Source of the DNA: Alphaproteobacteria bacterium
GTDB lineage: Bacteria > Pseudomonadota > Alphaproteobacteria > SP197
NCBI GenBank assembly: GCA_022822575.1
Contig: JAJEBJ010000319.1
Location: 1-20,858 of the forward strand
Reading direction: 5' to 3'
DNA length: 20,858 nucleotides
Below, in pieces: positions 13,705-20,858 of the stretch (within the stretch, counting starts at the first letter, position 1; every line of letters starts with the position of its first letter). The position numbers and the translations under genes are program-made. The notes under the pieces were generated by a model that saw nothing but the letters and a program-made list of their open reading frames with translations, ran no database searches and was not told where the DNA came from.

Positions 13705-14574
13705 TCAGGCTGCGGTGCTGTCCGCCACGAATGCGAGAATTTCGCCGGACAAGCGAGAATCGGAGCCACCCAGGTGGTAGCCGATCGAGTAGTGGTTGTG
13801 GCCGATGGCAATTGTGCTGCGCGGGATGTGGCCGCGGCGCTGGAGGTGTGCCTGCAGCAAGCCGAGCGTCTCGGCCTGGAAACGCGGCAGGTCGAACTCG
13901 GCGAAGGCCAGGAACAGCGGGATATCGGTATTGGTGACGGCGTCAGCCGGCATGCGCTCGGCATCGCCCTCGGGATCGTCGCCGAAATATTGCCTGTCCC
14001 GGTCCTCGACGGGCGTGAAGCCGTACAGTCCCGACAGCAACACGGCTCCTCGAATGCCCTCTTCGCCCGGGCGGTGCTTGAGGTACCCGGCAATATGCGC
14101 CGCCCCGGCCGAGGTGCCCACCAGGCAGATTCGGTCGGGGTCGCCGCCATACTCAGGCGCGTTTTCTTGTAACCAGTCGACGACGAGTGCCAAGTCCTCA
14201 GGCCCCGATGGCCATCTGGATTCAGGCGCGAGACGGTAGTTGATAACCACTCCGACATAGTCATTGCGCGCTGCAAATCGGCCAATGTGGGCATTGAACG
14301 GGTGCGTCGGATCGCTCTTGGCTTCTTTCAGGAAGCCGCCGCCGTGCACCCACACCAGCACCGGTACATTGCCGTCGGCAGCATCGGGTGTATAAATATC
14401 CAGGCACTGCCGTTCGTGGTCGCCATATGCCATGTCCTCGATGGGTGGTAGCGCCGCATCGGCCAGCGCCTGTTGCTCGTCGACGAGCAACGCGCGCGTA
14501 TGGGCGAGAGTGTCAGGCCCGAGCTCATAGCCCATTGCCGCGATCGCCGCCCGGATCTCTCGCCAGTCGCTCAT
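13705..14574 (-). CDS. alpha/beta-hydrolase (esterase/lipase, arylformamidase-like)
   Basis: This 289-aa hydrolase has an oxyanion-hole HGGGF (in VLVWVHGGGFLKEA), the nucleophile elbow GTSAG, and a late GHNHYS histidine, the standard Ser-Asp/Glu-His layout. HGGG esterases of this size cleave short acyl esters or, in the arylformamidase branch, N-formylkynurenine. The start overlaps the upstream glutathione transferase by 4 bp (ATGA), so they are co-translated. The stop is only about 25 bp from the truncated transposase, but the protein looks complete. Confidence 0.88.
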   Translation of the reverse strand: MSDWREIRAAIAAMGYELGPDTLAHTRALLVDEQQALADAALPPIEDMAYGDHERQCLDIYTPDAADGNVPVLVWVHGGGFLKEAKSDPTHPFNAHIGRFAARNDYVGVVINYRLAPESRWPSGPEDLALVVDWLQENAPEYGGDPDRICLVGTSAGAAHIAGYLKHRPGEEGIRGAVLLSGLYGFTPVEDRDRQYFGDDPEGDAERMPADAVTNTDIPLFLAFAEFDLPRFQAETLGLLQAHLQRRGHIPRSTIAIGHNHYSIGYHLGGSDSRLSGEILAFVADSTAA

Positions 14575-15266
14575 GCATCCGCCCTTTTCGGAACGCTCGG
14601 CACGAATACCAGCCCCTCGGCCTCGAGCTGTTGTTGCGCCTCCTCTTCGCGGGCCATCGACCGTTGCACCGACGGGCGTTCCTCGATGCGCCGCGCGTGC
14701 GCCGTGAAGCGCGGATAAGGGCCAACGTCGAATTCGGCCCCCTCAACTCGCCAGAACGCCCAATACAGGTAGGCGTCCATCATGCTCCATGTGTCGCCGT
14801 ACCACCACGGCCCGTCGGCAAGCCGGTCCTCGACGAGCTGAAAATACTCGTGCATGCCTTTGATGCCTTTCTCGTAGACGTAGACGGCGGCATTCGGATC
14901 GGAAACGAGCAATTGAGGAACACGAATGCGCGAGACGTTCGGGTGCAACGTCGTGCCGCAGAAGCACAGGTCAGCCAGTTGCTGCGCTTTCGCCCAGTCG
15001 TCCCCGGCGCGCGGCATCAGGTGGGCGTCGGGGTAGCGCTTGTCGAGATACGTGATGATCGCGATGTTTTCGGTCAGCGTGTCACCATCGATGACCAGCG
15101 CCGGCACTTTGCCTTTCGGATTCACACTCTTGTACCGCAGCGACTTGTGCTCGCCCTTCATGAAGCGAATGATCCGTGTCTCGAATGGGACACCGATCTC
15201 TTCGAGCGCAACGGTCGCAACACGGGCGCAAGTGCCCGGCGAGACATACAACAGTACGTCTGTCAT
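14571..15266 (-). CDS. glutathione S-transferase (beta-like)
   Basis: This 231-aa protein has an N-terminal thioredoxin-like domain: LYVSPGTCARVATVALEEIG with Cys13 at the beta-class position, the cis-Pro loop PKGKVPALVIDGD and the glutathione-contact TENIAI. An all-helical C-terminal domain follows. Length is normal. The ATG at 15266 has AAGGAT upstream. It is coupled to the downstream hydrolase (4-bp overlap), and a chimeric gene ends 25 bp upstream. It probably conjugates or reductively processes an electrophile; substrate is unknown. Confidence 0.9.
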   Translation of the reverse strand: MTDVLLYVSPGTCARVATVALEEIGVPFETRIIRFMKGEHKSLRYKSVNPKGKVPALVIDGDTLTENIAIITYLDKRYPDAHLMPRAGDDWAKAQQLADLCFCGTTLHPNVSRIRVPQLLVSDPNAAVYVYEKGIKGMHEYFQLVEDRLADGPWWYGDTWSMMDAYLYWAFWRVEGAEFDVGPYPRFTAHARRIEERPSVQRSMAREEEAQQQLEAEGLVFVPSVPKRADA

Positions 15267-15291
15267 TCGTGGATATCCTTTCTGATTTTGA

Positions 15292-16197
15292 TCAACTGGC
15301 GGCGGCTACCTTGCCGGCCGACTTGATGCCGCGGAGCGTCTCGACAAACACATTGGCGAGCGGACCGGCAGCAACAGGCCCGTTGTAGTAGCGCGATATT
15401 TCGTCGATATCGGCTGGAGCAACGTCACGGACATGCGATAGCACCAGCCTGCCGGCATTAATCTCCGCCGCGAGCTGGCCAACCTGCGCGGGCGACATGT
15501 GCTCGCGGATCATGTGCTCGCGAACGAAAGGTAGCACGTTTTCCATGTCGCTGAGCGACGCCATTTCGGAAACGAGGACGTCAGCGCCTTTCGCAAGGGC
15601 AGCAACATCTTCGCTAACGCCAGTGTCGCCCGTGAAGACTATGCTCGCGTCACCAACGTCGAACCTGAGCGCGTAGGACCGCTGCCTGCCGTCAAACGCA
15701 TCGGCCGACACCACGTAATGGGTATTGTCGGCGGCAGTCACACTTACGGTCTCATCCGAGAATACCAGCCCCGGACCGATCTCTTTCGCGATCAACACGG
15801 CCGAAGGCTCGCGCTGCAACTTGTTCTCGACCTGGCGGATGGCGGCATTGGGCTGCAGGCCGGTTATGGTCGGGAATATCGGACGCAGGTCGATGCCGTG
15901 AAACTTCACGCCCTGGTCCCGTTCGACGAGTTTCAGCCCGGTCAGCGCGCCGATGAAGTCGAAGTGCCAGAATGCGCGGCGAAATTCACCGTCCGTTACG
16001 GCTTTCAGCCCGACGCTTTCCTGCATGGCGACGGCATCGCGAATCGCCTCGTCCTCAACGGCCTTCAATTCGTCGCAGGTCCGGAAGCCGTCGGGGCTGA
16101 TTTCGTCGGCGCGATATTTCTCACGAGCTTCGTGCACGGACTCTGGGCGCAGCAGGCTGCCGACGTGGTCGGCGCGATAAGGAGCGTTTGCCGTCAT
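15292..16197 (-). CDS. chimeric protein: MetE-like N-terminus joined to a metallo-beta-lactamase-fold C-terminus
   Basis: This 301-aa open frame is a mosaic. Residues 1 to about 105 match the start of cobalamin-independent methionine synthase II-like proteins (YRADHVGSLLRPESV, LKAVEDEAIRDAVAMQESVG, VTDGEFRRAFWHFDFIGAL). From about residue 138 it matches the C-terminal half of secreted MBL-fold hydrolases (EIGPGLVF, RSYALRFDVGDASIVFTGDT, ADVLVSEM, EHMSPAQVGQLAAE, LSHV). The MBL HxHxDH metal site and the MetE zinc ligands are both missing, so neither parent activity is expected. The junction is between residues 105 and 138 (about 15785-15885). The SD GAGGAA and frame are intact, so a stable hybrid could be made. 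It lies upstream of the glutathione transferase gene on the same strand. Confidence 0.8.
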   Translation of the reverse strand: MTANAPYRADHVGSLLRPESVHEAREKYRADEISPDGFRTCDELKAVEDEAIRDAVAMQESVGLKAVTDGEFRRAFWHFDFIGALTGLKLVERDQGVKFHGIDLRPIFPTITGLQPNAAIRQVENKLQREPSAVLIAKEIGPGLVFSDETVSVTAADNTHYVVSADAFDGRQRSYALRFDVGDASIVFTGDTGVSEDVAALAKGADVLVSEMASLSDMENVLPFVREHMIREHMSPAQVGQLAAEINAGRLVLSHVRDVAPADIDEISRYYNGPVAAGPLANVFVETLRGIKSAGKVAAAS

Positions 16198-16219
16198 GCT
16201 CGATTTCCTCTTGGTCGGT

Positions 16220-16727
16220 TCAGTCTCCCAAGCTTAAAAGTGTTACTGGGCCTATTAGGCCCGCGGGCCGCAGTGGTGCGTCAGGGTTGTACGTTGCGGC
16301 AGCAGCGAATGCAATCTTTTCGGCGCCGGGTTGCTCGTCACCGATCAGGCGGTTGACCCAGAGGTTCGCGACGCGAACTTCGAGCGAAATCGAACCCGCT
16401 TGCACAGCGGCTCCGATATCAACTCGATACGGCTTTCATATCGCCCAGCAAAGTCGGCCTGGAGATCGAGCCGCGGTTCCATAACCACAGTGCGGCCATC
16501 GGCACGTCAGCATGTGAGCGCATCTTCATGTCGTCGCCGAGTGACGGCCGCACATCCTCGAGGGCTTCGCCATAGACCTTGATGCCATTCTCGGCGGCAA
16601 CCGCTTTGACTGTGCGGTAATGCTCCCTGACGAGCAGATCGCCGAGCGTGCGCCGGAAGTCATAGAGAAACGCATCGGCACTGGCCTGGATCCTGACGGT
16701 GGGCCTGTGCCTCGTCGCCGTCAACAT
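16220..16727 (-). pseudogene. internally deleted GH106-like alpha-L-rhamnosidase remnant
   Basis: Two pieces of one large glycoside hydrolase remain in different frames. The upstream piece (16727-16419) contains AENGIKVYGEALEDVRPSLG and the DDMKMRSHADVPMA segment typical of the GH106 catalytic barrel. The downstream piece (from about 16429 to 16220) is the C-terminal beta-sandwich end: YRVDIGAAVQAGS, LEVRVANLWVNRLIGD, QPGAEK and RPAGLIGP, ending at TGA. Several hundred residues between them are missing. The N-terminal part is cut off near 16690, where a permease tail on the other strand begins. It is not functional. Confidence 0.75.
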
Positions 16728-16845
16728 GGGCTACATCGGGCTCTACTTCGCCAGCCTGCCCGGCTGGTTCATCGCAGCGGCACTGTACCTCTTGTTGAGC
16801 AAGGCGTTGCAGCGACCAACACAAGCAGCGAGTATGACACCGTGA
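16681..16845 (+). pseudogene. C-terminal tail of an integral membrane transporter
   Basis: About 54 codons read LAWILTVGLCLVAVNMGYIG, then LYFASLPGWFIAAALYLLLS, then KALQRPTQAASMTP and a stop: two hydrophobic helices and a basic tail as at the end of a permease (possibly the NCS1/purine-cytosine type). An in-frame TAG lies at 16663 and the rest of the transporter is absent; the 5' end abuts the GH106 remnant. The frame overlaps the next small gene by 4 bp (GTGA), which shows the original operon order. Confidence 0.55.
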
Positions 16846-17015
16846 AAAAACTGATCGCAATCATTTCTCTCGTCGCGCTGGCGCTGGTCATCGCGCCCGC
16901 AGTCATGTACCTGTCCGATTCGATGGACAAGTCGCGCATCCAAATGTTGATGCTGGCAGGCACCGTGTTGTGGTTCGTGTCGGCACCATTCTGGATGGGC
17001 AGAGGCAAATCCTGA
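16842..17015 (+). CDS. 57-aa two-span membrane protein, transporter companion
   Basis: GTG at 16842 overlaps the permease stop (GTGA). The product begins MKKLIAIISLVALALVIAPA, continues VMYLSDSMDKSRIQMLMLAG, then TVLWFVSAPFWMGRGKS: two transmembrane helices with a charged hairpin and a basic C-terminus. Small proteins of this layout, ending in FW(M)GR, commonly follow transporter genes, but no function is established. It looks intact although its transporter partner has been reduced to a tail, so it may no longer be needed or may serve another carrier. Confidence 0.7.
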   Translation: MKKLIAIISLVALALVIAPAVMYLSDSMDKSRIQMLMLAGTVLWFVSAPFWMGRGKS

Positions 17016-17114
17016 AGACCGGCCGAATCTACGTGGAAGATAGCATTAATCTGAACAAATGATTTGACCAGATCGACTGGCTTGGCTGACAGTATTAGCG
17101 GGGAGGAACAGCCA

Positions 17115-17762
17115 ATGGGACTTGCCGTAATCGGCGCCGGCTGGGGCAGAACCGCCACTACGTCGCTCAGATCCGCACTCGAAATTCTCGGCTTTGCGCC
17201 GTGCCACCATATGCACGACGTCCTGGAAAACCAGGACCAGCAGGTGCCGTTCTTCCAAGCCGCTGTCGATCATGGGCAGATCGAGTGGGATGACCTGTTT
17301 TCCGCCTACAAAGCAGCCGTCGACTGGCCGGCATCGCACTACTGGCATGAACTCAGCGAGTACTATCCTGAATCGAAAGTGATCCTGTCGGTGCGCGACG
17401 AGGAGGCCTGGTGGAACAGCTTCTCGAGGACGATCCTCGTGCCGATGCAGGTCCCGCTGGAGGAAATCGACGATCCAAAACGTCTGTCCCTCAGCATAAT
17501 GATCAACACGCTCATTGCGGACCGCGTTTTCGAATGCGCGCCCGATGACAAGGACGCCGTGCTCGCGCGCTACCGGGCGCATATCAGGAACGTGCAGGAA
17601 AGCCTGCCGGCCGAGCGCCTGCTGACGCTGACAATCGAGGAGGACAGTGGCTGGAAGCCGTTGTGCCAATTCCTCGACTACCCGATACCCGATCAACCTT
17701 ATCCATTCCTGAATACCTCGAAAGACTTCGAGGAAGAAAAAGAGGAGTACCGGCGGCGTTGA
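17115..17762 (+). CDS. sulfotransferase-family protein
   Basis: This 215-aa protein begins MGLAVIGAGWGRTATTSLRS, a 5'-phosphosulfate-binding P-loop-like motif of the PF17784 type, followed by LEILGFAPCHHMHDVLENQ. Later KVILSVRDEEAWWNSF is the 3'-phosphate-binding R/S region. Length is normal for the family. ATG at 17115 has GGGAGGA about 8 bp upstream; an upstream start at 17064 lacks support. Members transfer sulfate from PAPS or resemble such enzymes; the acceptor is unknown. It is one of few intact genes in a zone of remnants. Confidence 0.87.
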   Translation: MGLAVIGAGWGRTATTSLRSALEILGFAPCHHMHDVLENQDQQVPFFQAAVDHGQIEWDDLFSAYKAAVDWPASHYWHELSEYYPESKVILSVRDEEAWWNSFSRTILVPMQVPLEEIDDPKRLSLSIMINTLIADRVFECAPDDKDAVLARYRAHIRNVQESLPAERLLTLTIEEDSGWKPLCQFLDYPIPDQPYPFLNTSKDFEEEKEEYRRR

Positions 17763-17782
17763 ACAATCGCCGATAGTAGCTT

Positions 17783-18135
17783 ATGGCGACATCAACACGA
17801 TATGAGAACCTGGGCAATCCGATCGAAATGGGCTCGGTGACGCTCAAGAACCGCATCATGAAAAACGGCACGACTGCCTGGCCTTCCACCAGCTATTCCA
17901 TCTCGGCAGCATGAGCCCGATGTTCGCGATGGCGCCGGCCTGATCGAAGTGTTTATCAAGCCGTACCTGCTCTGGTGGCTCGAAGATCACGGCCCTGCCC
18001 CTGACACCCAACTCGGAACTCGAAGAGCAGATGGCGGGCAAGGCGCCTATCGTCCATACGATCGGCGATGCGCGGTCGCCCGCATAGATATTCGAGGTTG
18101 TGGCCGACGGCGCCCAGATCGCTCGGACTATTTGA
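17783..18135 (+). pseudogene. remnant of an old-yellow-enzyme family flavin oxidoreductase
   Basis: The N-terminus is recognisable (MATSTRYENLGNPIEMGSVT, then LKNRIMKNGT) and stops at 17912 after 43 codons. About 30 bp later C-terminal pieces follow in other frames: a FIKPYLLWWLEDHG stretch, then ITALPLTPNSELEEQMAGKA and PIVHTIGDARSPA, a TAG at 18085, and IFEVVADGAQIARTI before the final TGA. The flavin-binding barrel between the two ends is gone. The pattern is a large internal deletion plus frameshifts and a stop. It converges on the glutathione transferase gene at 18146. Confidence 0.75.
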
Positions 18136-18145
18136 GCATATCGCG

Positions 18146-18889
18146 CTACTGCGCCTCGGCCAGCGCCATGCCCTCATCGTAGGCGGGGCGCTCGCAGATG
18201 CGCGCATACCAGTCGCCCACCGCAGGGCGCCGGGCCCAGTCGACCAGGCCGTCAAGCTGGTTCACTTCGAAACGCTGGAAGAACGGCACCATGGCGATAT
18301 CGGCGAGCGAATATTCTTCGCCAGCCAGCCAGGGTTGCCCCGCCAGTAGCCGTTCCATGTCGTCCAGACATTCCGCGAGAATGGCCTCGGCCAATTCTTC
18401 TTCCTCTGCCGATACGCCATGCTCGTAGCGCCGAAGACGCTCGGTTCGTGCGCCGATCCGCGGCGGCCGGGCAGCCCTCGCCAGCTTCTCCTCGAGGCTC
18501 AGCTGGCCAAGGAACCGGGCCATCAAGCGATTGTGGGACAGGACGTTAATATTTTTGTGCAGCACCGACTCGGACCGATCCAGCCAGTAACGCATTTGCG
18601 AGCGCGCAACGGGATCGGCCGGGCGCAGCCGCATTCCCGGATACACATCCTCGAGATACTCGAGAATGACGCAGGACTCGACAATGATGTTGCCGTTGTG
18701 ATCCAGCACGGGAACGACCGCGTTCGGATTTAGCTCGACGAACCACGGCTCGAGATGCTCCTCGACTTTGTCATCGGCCTGGATCGCGCGGCTTTCCCAG
18801 TCCAGGTGTTTCTCTGCAAGGCAGATGCGCACCTTCTTGGAACAGGTTGACGGCCACATGTGATATAGCTTGAGCCTTGAATGCTTCAT
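18146..18889 (-). CDS. glutathione S-transferase family protein
   Basis: This 247-aa protein has an N-terminal thioredoxin-like domain: LYHMWPSTCSKKVRICLAEK with S14/C16 near the active-site position, the cis-Pro loop NPNAVVPVL (P60) and the glutathione-gamma-glutamyl contact E71-S72 in IVESCVILEYLED. A helical C-terminal domain holds LAGEEYSLADIAMVPFFQRF (D is the N-capping residue of the family). It appears intact. Its start is only 9 bp from the start of the divergent sulfatase fragment, and no SD is visible, so translation may begin weakly or from a different site. Substrate is unknown. Confidence 0.9.
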   Translation of the reverse strand: MKHSRLKLYHMWPSTCSKKVRICLAEKHLDWESRAIQADDKVEEHLEPWFVELNPNAVVPVLDHNGNIIVESCVILEYLEDVYPGMRLRPADPVARSQMRYWLDRSESVLHKNINVLSHNRLMARFLGQLSLEEKLARAARPPRIGARTERLRRYEHGVSAEEEELAEAILAECLDDMERLLAGQPWLAGEEYSLADIAMVPFFQRFEVNQLDGLVDWARRPAVGDWYARICERPAYDEGMALAEAQ

Positions 18890-18898
18890 AATGGAAGT

Positions 18899-19600
18899 AT
18901 GGCGTCAATACTGAGACATGTCGCCCTTTTCCTGTGCCTCGTGTCTGCGCTCTACTGGCTGACAGCGCCCGCAGCAATAGCGCCACCTAATATCGTGATC
19001 ATGCTGGCCGACGATCTCGGCTGGTCCGATACGGGCGCCTACGGCAACACGTTTATCGACACCCCGAACATTGACCAACTTGCGGTCGAAGGTCTGCGGC
19101 TGACGCGGTTCTACACGAATCCTGTGTGCTCACCCTCGCGCGTCGCGATTCACTCCGGTCAATACGCCGCCCGGCTCGGCGTGACCGATTTCCTCTCCGG
19201 TCCCAGCTATCGCGAAATTCGCGACGACGGCTACATTCGTGGTCACTGGCGGCCGTTCGAAGCCGTCGACACGCCGCGAACCCGGCGCGCCATTCCCGAT
19301 GTCACAACCATTGCGGATGTACTGCAAGGTGCAGGCTACATAACGGCCTATTTCGGCAAATGGCACGTTGGCTTCGAGCCCGAAAACCAGCCGGACAAAC
19401 TTGGCTATTCCGTGTCGATGCTCGTTGAAGGCATTCCCGCTCCGGATGCCCTGCCGGCATTGCAGCGTATGCGTGATGCAACTGCCGCATTCCTTGATGA
19501 CGTCGGCGAGCAATCATTCTTTCTGTTCCTGTCACCCAAGGAACCGCACATTCCTCTAAAGCCTCGAGCGGACCTGCTCCAAAGCACGATGGTAGGGTTC
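18899..19600 (+). pseudogene. sulfatase truncated at the C-terminus
   Basis: A signal-peptide-like start (MASILRHVALFLCLVSALYW) leads into the type I sulfatase fold. Metal ligands D38/D39 are in LADDLGWSD, and the formylglycine site is C77-S-P-S-R81; the later GKWHVG and PHIPLK loops are also present. After about residue 230 the homology stops (near 19590-19600) and the frame runs on through antisense sequence to 19681. The C-terminal DN metal-ligand loop and second domain are missing, so activity is not expected. ATG 18899 starts just at the signal peptide; ATG 18881 in the same frame is possible. The downstream junction meets the 3' end of the MFS gene. Confidence 0.78.
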
Positions 19601-19613
19601 AAATGTCCAGAGA

Positions 19614-20816
19614 TCATGCGGAGCGCTCCTCGCGAGCCGCCGTGTAGTCTCGCAACGGTCTCTGCACGACCAGCAGCATAAGCAGCGTGATGGTCATGCC
19701 GCCGATCAGCACGATGGAAACCGCCGTACGCAATTGTTGTTCGCCGAAGACGTACTCACTCAGCCAACCGGAGAGCGCCGGCCCGAGGCCGAAACCGAGG
19801 ATACTGATGATCAGGATCATGATTGCCGACAGCCGCGAGCGAAGCTCTGGCGGCGCTATCTGCTGCACGCAGGTGTTCGCTAGTCCGCCGCAGGGCACCA
19901 CGCAGCAAAGCAACGCGAATTGCCATGCGAGGAAAGCGCCGGCATCTGCAGCCCGGTAAGTGAAAAACGCCACTGGCAGCGACAGGATGATTGGCAGCAG
20001 GCCTACGCGAATCGGCGCATCGAGCGCACCGCGCCTCGCAAACCAGTCCGTCGTTACGCTGTAGACAGCCTGCGAGAGGATGGCTGCACTGAGAACAACG
20101 CCGCCAAACGCGGCGCCGGCTTGCGCAGGTTCCATGAGATAGATGCGCTGCAGGATTTCAGGCGACCATGCTGATATCGAGCCGAATCCCATCGCCGAGG
20201 TCCCGGCTGCCAGCAGCACCAGGCCCGCCAGCCGCGGATTTGCCCTGAGAAACGGTATGACGGATACCGGGCGGACAGTGTCGGCCGCCAATGGTTGACT
20301 GCCCGCCTTCGAATCGTGGATGAGCGGAATCAATACCAGGGCAACGAGCCCCGGCAGGCCGATGAAAATGAACGCCAGGCGCCAGGGCGCGAGGTCTCCG
20401 ACCCATGGAAGCCCTGTAAACGCGCCCGCCGCGCCGGCTGACAGGATTGCGCCCGCCGCCGCGATGCCACCCGCGCCGCCGATCTGCATCCCCATGCCCT
20501 GTAACGCGAGCGGTTTCGCTAACTGATCCCGCGGGAAGCTTGCGCCAATGATGCCGTGCGAGGCCGGGCCTATTCCGGCTTCGCCGACGCCGATCATCAT
20601 GCGCATGATGAAGAGCATGACGAAACCCGTCGCGAGCCCGCAGGCCATCGACGCAAGCGACCACACGATCAAACACACCGTCAGAATGCGCCGGCGCGAG
20701 TACCGGTCGGCCGCCCAGAGTCTATTCCAATACCGACATGAGCCTGAACGGAGAGGTTGACTTGAACTGCAGGCGGAGTCGGGACCGGTATTGAAAGCAC
20801 CCTTATCCTGGGGCAC
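19614..20816 (-). pseudogene. MFS transporter (spinster-like), N-terminus missing
   Basis: The frame is 400 aa, but the recognisable MFS sequence starts at ADRYSRRRILTV (residue 36), the loop after helix 2. The expected helices 1 and 2 are replaced by a Ser/Arg-rich stretch of about 34 residues with no hydrophobic segment, so the 5' end has been cut near 20715. The remainder is intact, with RMMIGVGEAGIGPASHGIIG, LALQGMGMQIGGAGG and a second six-helix half, ending with a basic tail and TGA at 19614. It is probably non-functional. Confidence 0.8.
20725..20796. repeat. inverted repeat next to the MFS junction
   Basis: TTCCAATACCG (20725-20735) faces CGGTATTGAAA (20786-20796); ten of eleven bases can pair and the interval is 50 bp. 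It lies right at the point where MFS homology stops. It could be the ends of a tiny non-autonomous mobile element or a hairpin of an RNA; nothing else supports either. Confidence 0.4.
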
Positions 20817-20831
20817 CGTCGGTCTCGATAC

Positions 20832-20856
20832 AAGCCCTGGTTCGGGGCTTTTTCTT
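20832..20856 (+). terminator. Rho-independent terminator
   Basis: AAGCCC (20832-20837), a 7-base loop TGGTTCG and GGGCTT (20845-20850) form a 6-bp stem, followed by TTTTCTT. The orientation serves a plus-strand transcript, but no gene ends just upstream in the window; it may belong to an RNA or a lost gene between 20717 and 20830. Confidence 0.6.
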
Positions 20857-20858
20857 CA

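Noticed and set aside
13705..16197. Methionine or folate pathway operon suggested by the MetE-like start
   Set aside because: Only about 105 residues of the MetE-like protein remain, without catalytic zinc ligands, and the neighbours are a glutathione transferase and an esterase.
17115..19600. Functional sulfation/desulfation module made of sulfotransferase and sulfatase
   Set aside because: The sulfatase lacks its C-terminal part and the genes are separated by a pseudogene and a divergent gene; no operon links them.

Overview
The window is GC-rich bacterial DNA with dense operons, frequent ATGA/GTGA overlaps and Shine-Dalgarno (SD) sites. It most resembles a gammaproteobacterium: stable-RNA promoter in front of tRNA-Ala/tRNA-Glu, DUF6152 secreted proteins, AtoE and BKACE catabolic genes, a NodD-like LysR regulator and several toxin-antitoxin pairs. 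The content (sulfatase, sulfotransferase, glutathione transferases, many gene remnants) would fit a marine or host-associated species, but that is only an inference and no species can be named.

Layout. (1) 28-256: promoter, tRNA-Ala(GGC) and tRNA-Glu(TTC). (2) 280-938: AbrB-type antitoxin and Doc toxin with a palindromic promoter region, on the minus strand just behind the tRNAs. (3) 970-3292: two tandem secreted DUF6152-like paralogues separated by a 26-bp tandem repeat. (4) 3437-10704: a coherent divergent catabolic locus. The minus arm is cyclase-family hydrolase, cupin, SDR, 3-hydroxyacyl dehydrogenase and an AtoE-type short-chain acid transporter. The plus arm is a sodium:solute symporter, two single-span microproteins of 37 and 38 aa, and a BKACE (DUF849) beta-keto acid cleavage enzyme. 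A plausible flow is uptake by the symporter, ring or amide hydrolysis by the cyclase-family enzyme, oxidation of a 3-hydroxy acid by the dehydrogenase, then cleavage of the 3-keto acid with acetyl-CoA by BKACE to give acetoacetate and a shorter acyl-CoA. AtoE would handle the short acid. The substrate is unknown. (5) 10727-12041: VapBC with a clear promoter/operator, a hydrolase tail remnant and an orphan HicB. (6) 12254-13159: LysR regulator.

(7) 13199-20858 is a heavily rearranged zone: a truncated IS4-family transposase; an alpha/beta hydrolase and glutathione transferase pair; a chimera of a MetE-like N-terminus and a metallo-beta-lactamase C-terminus; an internally deleted GH106-like rhamnosidase remnant; a permease tail followed by an intact 57-aa membrane protein; an intact sulfotransferase; an old-yellow-enzyme remnant; another glutathione transferase; a sulfatase lacking its C-terminal part; and an MFS transporter lacking its first helices. 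The right edge ends in a short inverted repeat and a Rho-independent terminator.

No CRISPR array, prophage, classical defence island or biosynthetic gene cluster was seen. The strongest candidates for something new are the BKACE locus with its coupled microproteins and the MetE/MBL chimera in the rearranged zone.
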